Source: Hyperoodon ampullatus
Lineage: Eukaryota > Chordata > Mammalia > Artiodactyla > Ziphiidae
Direction of reading: 5' to 3'
Assembly: GCA_949752795.1 (NCBI GenBank)
Contig: OX457074.1
Span: 3,733,527 to 3,797,526, forward strand
Length of the DNA: 64,000 nucleotides
Below, in pieces: positions 35,770 to 47,784 of this stretch. The translations under genes were made by a program, and so were the position numbers. The notes under the pieces are model-generated. The model saw nothing but the letters and a program-made list of their open reading frames with translations. It was not told the origin of the DNA and searched no databases. Each line of letters opens with the position of its first letter. The stretch's first letter is position 1.

Positions 35770-36030
35770 TCTTTATTTAACCAACATTTATATAGTACTT
35801 GTGTGTCAGACACAGTTAAAAGCACCTTGCAAATAGTAACTCATTTTATCCTCATAACCATATAAGGTTATAAGGTAGATATTATCATTACCCGCATCTT
35901 GCAGATGAGAAAACTGAGGCATAGAGAGCAACTTGCTCAAGTCTTACAGCCAGTAAGGGGCAGAACCTGGATTCAAAGCAGGCCATTTGGCCCCAGAGTC
36001 CATGCCCTTCACCACCACTCTTTACTAACT
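35770..36030 (+). mobile_element. MIR relic
   Basis: ACTCATTTTATCCTCATAAC, CAGATGAGAAAACTGAGGCA and TACAGCCAGTAAGGGGCAGA give a long, well-preserved MIR. Confidence 0.7.
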
Positions 36031-36372
36031 AGTAAGCTTCACTTCTTCCATTCCTCACAATAAAAAAATAAAAATAAAATTTTCTGAGGCTACATTATAG
36101 AGCCTCCTTTCTCTTGATATAAATTTCCAAAATGCCAATACTCTCTGCATTCTATAAAATTCTAAAAGTCTTAACAGAGCGTTAATGCTCGAACAGCATT
36201 TATTCCTGATGTGGATGATGCATAAAATTTAAGTTTTAAAACGTTTTCCAGTCCCTTTCTCTGTTGAGCTGGGTGACAGGGTTCTCAAAGGAGGATCCAA
36301 GAACCTTAGACCTGGGAAGGAGCCGTGTACTCATGAGACGTGGATTCTACAGATCAAAATGCAGATAGATCA

Positions 36373-36601
36373 GGACTTACCTGGCGGCCCAGTGGTTAAG
36401 ACTCTGTGCTTCCAATGCAGAGGATGCGAGTTCTATCTGGGGAACTAAGATCCCACCTGCCGCACGGCAAAAAAAAAAAAATTCTATGCCTGTGGTGATA
36501 GTTACATAACTCTGTAAATATACCAAAAATCATTGAATTGTGCAAGTAAAGCAAGTGAATTGTATGGTATGTAAATTATAACTCAATAAAAAAATTTTTT
36601 T
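36373..36601 (+). mobile_element. Chimeric element: older CHR-type SINE head plus old L1-like 3' tail
   Basis: 36373-36480 is a short SINE (CTTACCTGGCGGCCCAGTGG, ACTAAGATCCCACCTGCCGC) ending in about 13 A. 36481-36590 then reads like the 3' end of an ancient L1M element (GGTGATAGTTACATAACTCT, GTATGGTATGTAAATTATAA, CTCAATAAA). It finishes with A7 T7. A perfect 15-bp repeat, AATGCAGATAGATCA, flanks the whole unit at 36358-36372 and 36602-36616. No TSD brackets the SINE alone. Confidence 0.8.
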
Positions 36602-36616
36602 AATGCAGATAGATCA

Positions 36617-39345
36617 AATAATTACAGAACCACTTAGTAGCAGAGCTGGTACTAGAGCCCAGGACAAGAATGAATAGGGGCAGTTGAGGAAACAGTCTTG
36701 CTGGAAACTGTCTTAATTTCTCAAAAGCCAAGGCTGTTTCCATTATACCATGTTCCTTTTCCATCTACAGAAACTGAAGTAGGACTTGGAGGGTCCCTCC
36801 AATCTTGGAAATCAGAATAGGGGAAAATCCAGAATCCAAGTGGTCAAGTAGGACTTGAAGAATTAGCCTGTGCCAGAATTAAAAGCAAGGTCAATAGCAA
36901 AAACTAGAGACAAGCCAAGGTCAGGCCAAGAGGAAGATGCATTGAAAGGTGGGGCAAGACAGCTCAAGTCCAAGCAAACAAAAGGTGAAGAGTTAGTTAG
37001 GAAGGAGTAATTGGAATTGCAATAACCTGACTGTTTTTAAAGCCCAGGTGCGTAAGAAGTTCTAAATTTGAGGGAGGATGCATTCTCCCCTACATGGTAC
37101 ATCCCTGTTGAATGACAAGCATTAGACTGACCATGCATATCATACAGAATTTGTCAACAAGGTCAGAAACACCAGAACCAAGTTTAATGTGCACTTAAAA
37201 AATAGATGAGATTATGGGTTAGTACAGCTCATCTAAGAGATCTGTGCATAGTAAGCTTCTCAGTATCTTAATTTATCTACCAGTGAAGACTGGGGGACTG
37301 AGCCAATTCAGCTGGGAATTGAACCTGTGGTTCCAGGAAGTCTAGATATTTCAAACCTCATACTTAGTCCATTAAGATATCCCCTCCAAGAACATAATGT
37401 AGTTAAAGTAGACTTAGATCTCTTTAGTACAGAGAGTGGATTTTATTTCCACTTTGGGAATTTCTGATCCATAGTAGGGAGAGACATAGATGAAATTCAC
37501 CTACGGTAGTGCCTATGAAATAATGCATGTATGTCAACGTGCACTGTCACTTTACCGTTAAGAAGAGAAAAACCATCTTGGGAAAAGAATTGATTACAAA
37601 TGCATTTGCTAAATGGGAGCCTCTCTTATTTTTCCTAAAGATCCACTATTGCTTCTGTCGATAAAATAGAGTAAATTATACTTATTCAGAAGAGGGACCA
37701 CAGACTTCACACGTCTGTCAGGTGGGTCAGTTTCTTTGGGGGACAGTAGGGGAACATCCTGTACCATTACAGGCTGTCAGCCACAGAGAATGTTTACTAA
37801 TAAGCCTAGCCATTAAGTTGGGTCAGTGATGGATGGTCTGTGTTCCCCTGCCCTGGCCTGGCATGTGCTGTGATACTCACTGACCAGCAGCAGCTGTTGT
37901 ACTAGCTGCCTTGTTAAGGGTCTCACCAGTGACATCAGCTATACATCACCCTGGCTGATACCTTTGATTATTTGGACAGCTCCTGGCATGATGAATCGTT
38001 GGGATTGATCTGTCTTTTCTCGCACGTCCTAGGCAGTGTTCTTTACCCATCTCTCTCAACTCTTCATTCTTAAGTTGAGGGCCCTTATTATGGCTCTTTC
38101 AGATTATGCACCTTCTACCCTCTCCAGTTTATAGGATCTGCTCATTTCAGTATTCATAATGAGAAATTTGGATGAGATTGAAGAAAATAAGTGCATCGTA
38201 GTTAGACCAGGCAGGCTGGGGAAACAGCAGCCACTCTCTTGCAGGCAGAAAAACACGGAGAAAAAGCTTTTTTCCATGGGCATCAAGGGCTCATCAGCTT
38301 TCATTACTGAGGTCATGGACCTTCCACATATTCCACGTGGTACAAATTAAATTTGAATGCTGTGGGTAACCTGAACAATACCTTCTATTTATAAGAAACC
38401 TCTCTTCCAAGGAGTACAAATCATTTTGCACACAGTATCTCAAGCATCACCATATTTCTACAAAAGAAGTTTTATCATCTTGATTTCACAGAGGGGAAAA
38501 AATGAGCACAGATATATATTCCCAAATCTACTTGATAGATAAATGTATGACAAAATCAATAACAGGACCTAAAATCTCTGACTCCCTGCTATATTAAGAC
38601 ATTTAACTCATTGATTTAGAAAATGTTTATTAACCACCTACTGTGTGTGTCAAGAGCTGAGAATACAGAGAGCTTCTGTGGGGCAGCCATTAACTCATTC
38701 AATCCCACTTAATTGTAAGTCAATATTAGTAAGGGAGAAGCATATGCAAGCATACTATTTTACTTTAGAGAATTTACATGCATGTATTAGAGATACAACT
38801 ACTCTTCCCCTTTACCAGGAATCAGCCAGAAGCCATAGTCTGCCCTTCTCTATTAGATTATAAATTTCTGTGTGGTAAAGACAATGTTCTATAGTTCTTT
38901 CCAAATCTGTTGAAATTGAATAGATTCAAATATGGCTATATAAAAAGTAGTGCTTTTCAAATGTGTTCTAGGACAGTTGGCAAAACTTCATTAAATATGT
39001 GTTTGGTTCCCTTATATAAACAATTCTACTAACATAAAATAACGCCATACTATATGTATGCAATATAAACTTTCAACCAGTAGTATACCCATCTCCCCTC
39101 TCCTCCCATAAAGACCACTGAGCGAAGCATGATCCGTGTGGTCTCCAAAAATTCCCCATTGTATATTTGTTTACTAGTTCTTTTTTGGCTACCTGTAGAA
39201 AAGTGGTAAAATAACCCAAGATTTAAGAGAAAATTATGGGAGAAATTTTTCATTTGATAACATTTCTTATCCATTAACTATTGCTAGGTTTAGATATGCC
39301 ACATTGTTCCAGAAAAAATCTAAGGCAAGAACTAATTTATCTATT
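36617..39345. other. Mostly unique noncoding DNA
   Basis: No gene recognised. A MIR-like fragment lies at about 36617-36665, another at 38390-38540 (TTATCATCTTGATTTCACAG) and an L2/MIR-like phrase at 38605-38660. The non-repetitive block 37820-38030 is unusually balanced in base composition and carries E-box-like CAGCAGCTGTTG. It could be regulatory, but this is a guess. Confidence 0.45.
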
Positions 39346-39358
39346 AAGAATTATTATT

Positions 39359-39549
39359 GGGCCTCCCTGGTGGCGCAGTGGTTGAGAGTCCGCCTGCCGA
39401 TGCAGGGGATACGGGTTCGTGCCCCGGTCTGGGAGGATCCCATATGCCGCGGAGCGGCTGGGCCCGTGAGCCATGGCTGCTGAGCCTGCGCATCCGGAGC
39501 CTGTGCTCCGCAACGGGAGAGGCCACAACAGTGAGAGGCCCGCGTACCA

Positions 39550-39578
<29 letters not shown>
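39359..39578 (+). mobile_element. CHR-type SINE, short form
   Basis: GGCCTCCCTGGTGGCGCAGTGG head, near-consensus body, and a pure poly(A) of about 30 nt. A perfect 13-bp TSD, AAGAATTATTATT, lies at 39346-39358 and 39579-39591. The tail length suggests one of the youngest copies here. Confidence 0.95.
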
Positions 39579-39582
<4 letters not shown>

Positions 39583-39591
39583 ATTATTATT

Positions 39592-39819
39592 CTGTTTGAA
39601 AAATGAAATAGCTCAGGCAATAGTTGTAGAACAACTGCATTGAAATCATCTCCACTGCTAGAAAAACACTGGTTTGAGATATCATTTCCTGACCAAAAAC
39701 TTTCAATGACTCTGCATAACTGAAAGGAAAACTAGATTATTGGAACTTTTTACCTTGACTTTTGTAGTCTTTGATAGTTTGTGAAAGCTCATAGATTAAA
39801 TGCCAAGCTTATTTCCTAG

Positions 39820-39852
<33 letters not shown>

Positions 39853-40790
39853 AGCAAAATCTCTCAGAGTACAGAGGCAGGTAGCCTCCTCCACAGTCTG
39901 TGAACTTCAAATGTTTATTTTGACGCCTACGCGTGTATTTTCTTGCGTTGTTACAATTTCAGACAGTCAGCTTAGCACACTGTGGCCAGCTCCCAGGGGC
40001 CATCTGCCCTTCCATCTGTCCCTAGCACAGTACTTGTACTCATAGAACATGCCAATGAAGTTTCAAGTGAATGAGAATAACTCAAAGCAAACCGTCCACC
40101 ATGGGTCACTATGAGCTCATAAAACTGGTTGAATTGTATTATTTTTAATTAACTGATGGTTTTCAAATGTATGTGATAGTTCTTCTAGACTTGATTTGTG
40201 AAATTTGCAGAAGTGTCTGTTCTTGGACTGACTTCGTGGTTCTGTGGCCTGGCTTAAACAGATACAGCCTCACACAGGACACTGGTCCCACACTTCAGTT
40301 TTCAGCAGCTCATAGATACATGCCAAAAGGACAGTATACTGTGCAGTATGTAATTGCAGCATATATAATGTGGAAATTTAGTAGTAACTAGGAAAGTGTC
40401 CAGAAGATAAGGTCATATAATTGGTCATGTAATTCAGAGAACTGCGGTGTTGCTTATAATTGAGCACCAGTGCCTTGGTTGTACCAGAAAGTCACTCTAG
40501 GGAAGTTAGAAACCTGAAACTGGAAGGGCCTTAAATTTCCATATAATTATTTCTCTTACATACGTCTTTATGAAGCATAAGTCTACTTCTGACTCTTCAG
40601 ACCTTAGTTGCTGTAACTCAGTTTCCATTTACCAAGCAAGAACCCCAGCAGGTTTTAGAATGCCACTATCTCCAAAACTACATGGGAATTAAGCTAAAAA
40701 CCTGATGGCGCTTTAACACTGAAGGGCTTGATTTCAAATCATATACCTTTCAAGAGGACATTTTAGAAAGCATTAAAACTGTTCTTCTAA
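39592..40790. other. Unique noncoding DNA
   Basis: No gene recognised. A (CA)n microsatellite of about 15 units lies at 39821-39851. Confidence 0.5.
39821..39851. repeat. (CA)n microsatellite
   Basis: A pure CA run of about 15 units. Confidence 0.92.
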
Positions 40791-40794
40791 TGTG

Positions 40795-41260
40795 GTATGT
40801 ATGTATATACAATGGAGTATTACTCAGCCACAAAAAAATTAAATAATGCCGTTTGAGCAACATGGATGGACCTAGAGAAATTTATACTTAGTGAAGCAAG
40901 TTAGACAGAGAAAGATAAATACTATATGATATCGCTTTTATGTGGAATTTAAAAATACTACAAATTAATCTACATACAAAACAGAAACAAACTCACAGAC
41001 GTAGAAAACAAACTTATGGTTACCTAAGGGAAGAGGGAAGAAGGGAGAGACAAATTAGGAGTATAGGATTAACAGATACAAATTACTATACGTAAAATAG
41101 ATAAGCAATAGGATTTACTGTATAGCACAGGGAATAATATTCAATGTCTTATAATAAACCATAATGGAATATAATCTGAAAAAAATAACTGAATCACTTG
41201 GCTGTACACCTGAAACTAACACAATATTGTAAATCAGCCATACTTCAATTAAAAAAAATT
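40795..41260 (+). mobile_element. Older L1 3' end, 5'-truncated
   Basis: Starts in the end of ORF2 (ATACAATGGAGTATTACTCA) and continues through the 3' UTR (GTATAGCACAGGGAATAATA, TGGCTGTACACCTGAAACTA, CAATATTGTAAATCAGCCAT) to a short A run. It is diverged from the young L1s here, and its reading frame is broken by stops and shifts. Confidence 0.85.
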
Positions 41261-41677
41261 ATTATATATGCATCTTCATTTTAGCTAAGTATACTTTTCA
41301 GCTACCAAAAAAAAAGGCAGTTCAATTACATCTCTGAAATATGATTTTTCTTAGCAGCAGAAAGAGTGCAGGAGTATAGAGGAAGGTAATGAATGGGAAG
41401 AGAACTTCTAGAAAACTCTAGATGACAGCTAAACTATTATTGATTCACATTTGCTTGAGAAACCCATTTTATCACATTTGCTAAGGAGTTTCCTCTAGAC
41501 CCATGTCCTTTTACCCCAGTTTGGCTTCCTCAGAGCCTGCTGGTGACTCCCTCTGGTTCTCAAAGCCCGTGGGTATCTGTAGCTACTTAAATCCTGAGCC
41601 AGTGTTAAGAGTTCCAAGTTACCATTTAAATCGACATTTCTAGCACTATCAATGTTGCAGTTGGCCAGGTTTGTTAC
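41261..41677. other. Unique noncoding DNA
   Basis: No gene or repeat recognised. Confidence 0.5.
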
Positions 41678-41691
41678 AATAATAATTCTTT

Positions 41692-41893
41692 TTTTTTTTT
41701 TGCGGTACGCGGGCCTCTCACTGTTGTGGCCTCTCCCATTGCGGAGCACAGGCTCCGGACGTGCAGGCTCAGCAGCCATGGCTCACGGGCCCAGCCGCCC
41801 CGCGGCATGTGGGATCTTCCCGGACCGGGACACGAACCCATGTCCCCTGCATCGGCAGGCAGACTCTCAACCACTGCGCCACCAGGGAAGCCC
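41692..41893 (-). mobile_element. CHR-type SINE, short form
   Basis: Reversed short-form body with a short poly(T). A perfect 14-bp TSD, AATAATAATTCTTT, lies at 41678-41691 and 41894-41907. Confidence 0.95.
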
Positions 41894-42039
41894 AATAATA
41901 ATTCTTTATATTTACATACCATATTTCATCACAGAATCACTACAATTTAGAGATGTTAACCCGTTGGGCTTTCTCCCTCCTTTATCATCAGGAGGAGCAA
42001 GCAACAGAGATTTACAGAGAGAAACTGATTTGGGGATGT

Positions 42040-42712
42040 TTCGTTGTCATTGAGTAAATTTAGGGCTAGAGCCCTACCTAAAACTTGCAGCGCTCTCTGT
42101 AAGTATTATTAACAATGATACAGTGGAGCTGATATTTTTGAACACTTACTCTCACCAGGCATTATACTAAGTTCTATGAAGAATAGATTTTTAAACTATT
42201 CCACCATTCCACTGTTGAACTGAAGGATGTTGCTAAAAGACATCTCAAGGGCTCTTGTGATCCGTCCACCTGCCAGATGTTTTTCTTAAAGATGTCCAGC
42301 ACGTCTGATTCCATAATCATTCAACTTTCTGATTCCATAATCATTCAACTTCCTGGCTCAGAAATTCCTCCTAATGTTCAGCTGAAATTTTTCCTGTTTT
42401 AATTTAAGCCATTTAAAATGGCTGCACAAATAGAATAGCTGATTAGCACCCTCCTTATAAAACCTCTGATATAATGCACTGTATAGTACTCAAGTACTAT
42501 ACAGGTATAAACCAAATCACCACTTAGCCTTATGAGTTCCAGGCAAGAAATACAAATTTTTTTAACCATGTAACATGTATTTTCTCTGGAGCTTTTTTTT
42601 TTTTTTAATTCTACGGTAAATTTCACTCAAGGAGAAACTGCCTTAGTCATTCTTCTCTTGTCTCCTAGTATCAATATTTCAGAAGCTGACAAAGGCATTA
42701 ATTAATAACAAA
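42040..42712. other. Noncoding DNA with a MIR-like relic and a tandem duplication
   Basis: 42040-42180 resembles MIR (GAACACTTACTCTCACCAGG). A 24-bp tandem duplication (TCTGATTCCATAATCATTCA) lies at 42304-42350. The rest is unrecognised. Confidence 0.45.
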
Positions 42713-42743
42713 CTACGCTGACAGTTTTTTGGTTAACTTTTTT

Positions 42744-42929
42744 TTTTTTTTTTTGCGGTACGCGGGCCTCTCACTGCTGTGGCCTCTCCCGTTGCGGAGC
42801 ACAGGCTCCGGCCATGGCTCACAGGCCCAGCCGCTCCGGGGCATGTGGGATCCTTCCGGACCTGGGCACGAACCCGCGTCCCCTGCATCGGCAGGTGGAC
42901 TCTCAACCACTGCGCCACCAGGGAAGCCC
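42744..42929 (-). mobile_element. CHR-type SINE, short form with internal deletion
   Basis: Reversed SINE lacking about 17 bp in the middle (CTCCGG joins directly to CCATGGC). The TSD TGGTTAACTTTTTT lies at 42730-42743 and 42930-42943. It is a private variant of the short form. Confidence 0.94.
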
Positions 42930-42999
42930 TGGTTAACTTTTTTATTGTATGTTATATAAACAGAAAAATGCCCAGTCATAAGCATAGAGCTCAATGATT

Positions 43000-44115
43000 T
43001 TTTTAAAACAAAGTGAACACTTTCATGTAATCCCCACCCAAACCAAGTTTTAGAACATAATCAGCACCCCCAGAGGCTTCTCTCTGTGCCCCTTCCTATT
43101 ATTATCCCCCCCAACATAACTGCTACTCTGACTTCTATCACCAGACTAATTTTGCCCTATTTGAACTTCATATGAACAGTCATACAGTACACTCTTGAGT
43201 GTATAGAGTCTTTTTCATCATTGTATTTGTGAGAACCATCACTGTTTTTGCATGCAGCAGTGGTCCTTTGTTCTCGTTGCTGTAAAGTATTTCATTTATT
43301 CATCTTATTTCATTCTATTGTAGGTAGACATTTGAGTTGTTTCTACTTTGGAGATAGTATGAATAATGCTGCTGTGAATATTCATTTTTGGTGTTTTTGT
43401 TTTGGTTGTTAATTTTATTTTTATGTACCTTTTTCCTTTTAAATCTAAATTTTTTTTTTTTTTTTTTTTTTAGTATGCGGGCCTCTCACTGTTGTGGCCT
43501 CTCCCGTTGCGGAGCACAGGCTCCGGATGCACAGGCTCAGTGGCCATGGCTCACGGGCCTAGCCGCTCCGCGGCACGTGGGATCTTCCCAGACCGGGGCA
43601 CGAACCCGTGTCCCCTGCATCGGCAGGCGGACTCTCAACCACTGCGCCACCACAGAAGCCCTAAATCTAAATATTTTAAAAAATTAATTGCATAAGAAAA
43701 TATTCATGATACAATGTTAAATTTAAAAAGCAAGTTACAAACTCTCTACACAATATGAATTGCTCCAAAATAGTAATTTCTGTCAAAATGGTGGGATTAC
43801 ACATAATTTTCTTACACATAATATAGAAGTTAATTCTTGTTGCATACGGTTATCTTGGTTTTAGCTGCTGTAAACATTCTTATAACTATCTTTTGGTGCA
43901 CACTATGTTGGCATTTGTGCTGGGTCTATACCTAGGAGAGGTCAGAGGGTTCAGCTTTGGTAGATTCCGCCAAACAGTTTTTCAAAGGGTTTGTACCAAC
44001 TTACACTCCCACCAACAGTGTGTGAAAATTCCATTTGCTCCCAACCTCACTGGCACTTGGTATTGTCATTTTTTCTCAACTTTAGCAATTCTTGTGGGTA
44101 GCTTGTAGTCGTTTG
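43000..44115 (-). mobile_element. Old antisense L1 relic, split by a SINE
   Basis: Reversed L1-type wording: GACATTTGAGTTGTTTCTAC, GAATAATGCTGCTGTGAATA, CTGGGTCTATACCTAGGAGA, CTTACACTCCCACCAACAGT. It is highly diverged. A CHR SINE at 43451-43661 interrupts it. Confidence 0.7.
43451..43661 (-). mobile_element. CHR-type SINE, short form
   Basis: Reversed body after a poly(T) of about 22 nt. An 11-bp TSD, TAAATCTAAAT, lies at 43440-43450 and 43662-43672. The SINE end reads CCACCACAGAAGCCC, a local change from CCACCAGGGAAGCCC. Confidence 0.94.
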
Positions 44116-44317
44116 TTCACTTGAAATAAACCAGCTGCCCCAATGGATTAGGTCTCTGAGAACATCCTTTTTTCCTCCTTCTGCTGTGCATTTGCCAAAG
44201 GATCACAGGAACAAAGTGGTAGCCAGTAGCCCTCATTTGCATGACTTTGAACTGTTATCTGTGGCTGCTGGAGATTCTAGCCAGAGCAGACCGGGAGACA
44301 CCACGTGCGGCCATGGC

Positions 44318-44377
44318 CATGATAACCTTGCCTTGTTCATTAAGGACCCACTTAGCTCTCTGTGGGGCTGCAACAGA
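44318..44377 (+). repeat. Left arm of a 60-bp inverted repeat
   Basis: Begins CATGATAACCTT and ends GGGGCTGCAACAGA. It is the reverse complement of 44573-44632 with two mismatches in 60 bp. The spacer is 195 bp. Confidence 0.93.
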
Positions 44378-44572
44378 CAGCCTGGAAAAGCAGGTCATGA
44401 CTTCACGACTATATAATGCTAATCTCATCAATAATAATTCAAAAAGAAAAAAAACAAAATTTAAATAACTAACCCACAAAAGCATGAAAGTTAGGTTGAG
44501 GACAGCTGTACTTATTTTTGCAGTGTACATATGACTGGCATGATCCCACTCTCCATAATATATATTCAGAAA

Positions 44573-44632
44573 TCTGTTGCAGCCCCACAGAGAGCTAAGT
44601 GGGTCCTTAATGAACAAGAAAAGGTTATCATG
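44573..44632 (-). repeat. Right arm of the 60-bp inverted repeat
   Basis: Begins TCTGTTGCAGCCCC and ends AAAGGTTATCATG. It joins directly to an L1 3' fragment that starts at about 44633. Confidence 0.93.
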
Positions 44633-44990
44633 CTGATGAACCTAGTTGCAGGGCAGGAATAAAGAGGTAGACATAGAGAATGGACTTGAGAACATGGGGT
44701 GGGAGGACGAAGCTGGGGTGAAGTGAGAGTAGCATCAACATACATACACGACCGAATGTAAAATAGTTGGCTGGTGGGAAGCAGCAGCATAGCGCAGGGA
44801 GATTGCCTCGGTGCTTTGTGATGACCTAGAGGGGTGGGATAAGGAGGGTGGGAGGGAGGCTCAAGAGGGAGGGGACATGGGGACATGTGTATGCATATGG
44901 TTGATTCGCTTTGTTGTACAACAGAAACTAGCACAGTATTCTGAAGCAATTATACTCCAATAAAGATCTATTAAAAAACAAAAACAAAAA
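44633..44990 (+). mobile_element. 5'-truncated L1, 3' UTR only
   Basis: Runs from GATGAACCTAG through TGGACTTGAGAACATGGGGT, the G-rich tract and TGATTCGCTTTGTTGTACAA to CCAATAAAGATC and an impure A tail. It is moderately diverged from the full-length L1. No clean TSD could be assigned. Its left edge abuts an inverted copy of DNA lying 200 bp upstream. Confidence 0.9.
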
Positions 44991-47784
44991 CTGGCTGCTG
45001 AAATCTGGAGAAGGAAAGGTTAAATATCTTGAAGTGTTTTGAAAATAACAACCAATAAACAGTCATGTTAGAAGCAGTTAGGCAGAACTGGTGCAGTACT
45101 TAAGGCTGGACACTTAGGAGTTTCAGAAAGGTTTGTGAATGATAATTCCTCTCCTTTGGTCAGCAAAAATTCAAGTTCGGTGACCAGTGTTTTGCCAGTG
45201 AGAAGTGAATAGCATCTAGCTTTAAAATCAAATGTCAAACTCCACATACTTTCTACCTTGGATTTGTTTAGTGTCTTAACAAATGGACCAAAATTTTCAA
45301 TAAATACAGAAGTGCAAATGCTGTCCAAATAACCTTGTTAGTATTGAGGGGACTCTTATCTACTGGAAGTCTGTGTGTTTTGCCCAAAAATCAGAAACAA
45401 GGAAACCTTTACTGATGATTCTGGAAACTCAGAGATTAAACACAGCTGTTAGATACATAGATTCGTGAAATTGGATTATTACATCTTTTTCAGAAGGTTA
45501 ACTTTTCTCTTTCTCAATCTGCCTTTCTCCAAATTCTGACCATGAAATGTATGTGTGTATATTCTTTTATGCTTTATGTTCTGATTTCACCTGGCTACCC
45601 CGTGAGGGTTTTTTTTATCTGCAACCCCCAAAATATTGGATTATTATGGAAACAAAGTGCAGTATTTCAAGCATCATGCCACAATAAAAATAACAGGATA
45701 ATGATTTTCTTTCTCAGTTCAGATATCAGAGGCCCAAGTATTGATTGCCTGTTTCTTTTGCCTCCTGTCCTCTGATGAAACTACACTTTTGACACAGAGT
45801 CACAATAAAATGTGCCCTTTCCAGTATGAGATCTCTGTAAATGTCATTCACACAGTCATTGTTTTCTAATTCTCTGTGTTTTCATCAGAGTAGCACAGAA
45901 GCCCTTCACTAAGTAGAGAGAAAGCCAGCAATGTTTAGACTCAGAATTCACTGGAACAAACAAGTTCCATTATTTTGCTAAAGGCAAGTAGCATTCTACA
46001 AATAGGCATCCTTTTCATAGTGACTATGAAATTGCTATTATTAGAACTGACGGAGTGATGAGAACGTAGATAACACGAGGTTTCATGAAATGCTGTTGGG
46101 AATATTGATGTTGGGTTTGGCAGGCAAAGAGAGGTCGTAAAGTCAGTGTGAATATTAGTGTTTATGGATGAGAAGCGTTGGTTGGTGGCATGAGCTGAAG
46201 CCAGGCTGGAGACCCAGAGGTAATGGCTGATTCTCCGCCCAAGTCTTCCTCCTGACCTGTGACACTTGCTGTCTCAGCTCCAGGTCTCTGATCTCTGCTG
46301 CCAGCAAATGATTTGTGATTTTGTTTAAGGATAACTATCAATGGTGGCCTCGCTCGAGGCCACCAAACTCATTTCACTTGTGCCCTGCACCAAATTTGAT
46401 CCCAAAGGTGGAGAGCTTGTGTATTAATACAAGGTGACACTTATTACCTTCCTCCTCTTCTGTGAAATCAGTTTATCTAAAAATATCTCATACAAAAGAC
46501 CTGCAAAAAACAAGCCATACACAAAGCAGTCACTAAATGTCATGATAAATGTAATCAGTGTACCTATGGCTTCTCAAGATGCTCCCATGCTATGACCCTC
46601 CGTTTCATATAGTGTAGCCTTTTTATTTATTTCCAATAGCTTTCCAATCAGTCAGCGCCGGAGTCCTTTTTCTAACCTCAGATCATGGTCTAATAATCAG
46701 GTTTGTTGCTTTTATTGGCCTCCAAGGTAGTTTGAGCTGTTAAAATCTTTCTTTAACAAGTTTTCCTTTGATAAGAGATGTTTCAATGGGCTCCATATCT
46801 CTCTTACCTTTGCCTAACCTTTTCTAGACAGACACAAAATCGTGGGTGACACAGACCCTAACAGTATCATCTAACCTTGGCATTAAAACTCATTTGGACA
46901 TAACATCACCTAAAACTTCTAAAAATTACTAGTCGTACTAGGTCAGAAGAGAGAGAGCATGAACTCTATACTGATAACTGCATGCTATTGCATTTTATGA
47001 AAAATTTAAATGGCTGGTATTATGAGGATAACATTCTTCCCACTGTGAGTTGGTTTACTTATCTTTTGGAGATGGAATACAGGGGGAAAAAATCAATATT
47101 TTATTTGTGTTCTCCATTTTGTTTATATGTGTCTCAGTCTCTACTGTCTGGCCCAATTTATGCCCCAGAGAGATGAAGCTGGCCAGTTGCACTTTTTTAT
47201 CTAGCACTATTGCAGCTGATCCCTTCTTGAGGGCGGTTCTACTAGAGATCTGTCCAGAAACTCCTCTTTTGCTTGTCTTTGCATCAACCTGTCTGGGAGG
47301 CAAGGTCACCTGAAAGACCACTGAAAAGGCAGGTCTCACTCTCCTTTCCAAGCTTCCTGCCTGCTTTCTATTAACTGTCCCTAGAAAAGAAGGTAACCGA
47401 TTTAGGGGGTGGGTCTGAAAATGGTTTGGATAGACTATAAAGAAAAAAATGAGATCAGTGTGAAGTCAGTGCCACACACCTTTCTCAAACTTGACAGAAA
47501 CATTTAAGTTCTGAAGTTCAGGTAAAAAAATATGTGATAAGAGATAGGTTACCTGACATATATTTTAGGAAACCAGACCTCAGGTCTTTCTTACTCCTTC
47601 CTTTCCACTCTCATCACATGAAGTACTGAAAATGAGATTTCTGCTCACTGTTTTAGAAGAACTTTCAAGAGTTTAAATTCGTAGAAAGTTTTAAATCTCA
47701 CACATGTAATATTTGCCCATTTGTCAACTAAAGTAAATGTATTTTAGAGAATGTCTGTCAAAAGAAAGGTCAAAATTTTCTATC
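44991..47784. other. Unique noncoding DNA
   Basis: 2.8 kb without a recognised gene or repeat. It holds a perfect GC-rich palindrome at 46342-46365. Open frames are short (98 codons at most) and unconvincing. Confidence 0.5.

Noticed and set aside
44250..45000. Short repeat TGGCTGCTG at about 44252 and 44993 as a TSD enclosing both the inverted repeat and the L1
   Set aside because: Only 9 bp, and it would require that non-L1 DNA was part of the insert. Kept only as an alternative to the template-switch reading.
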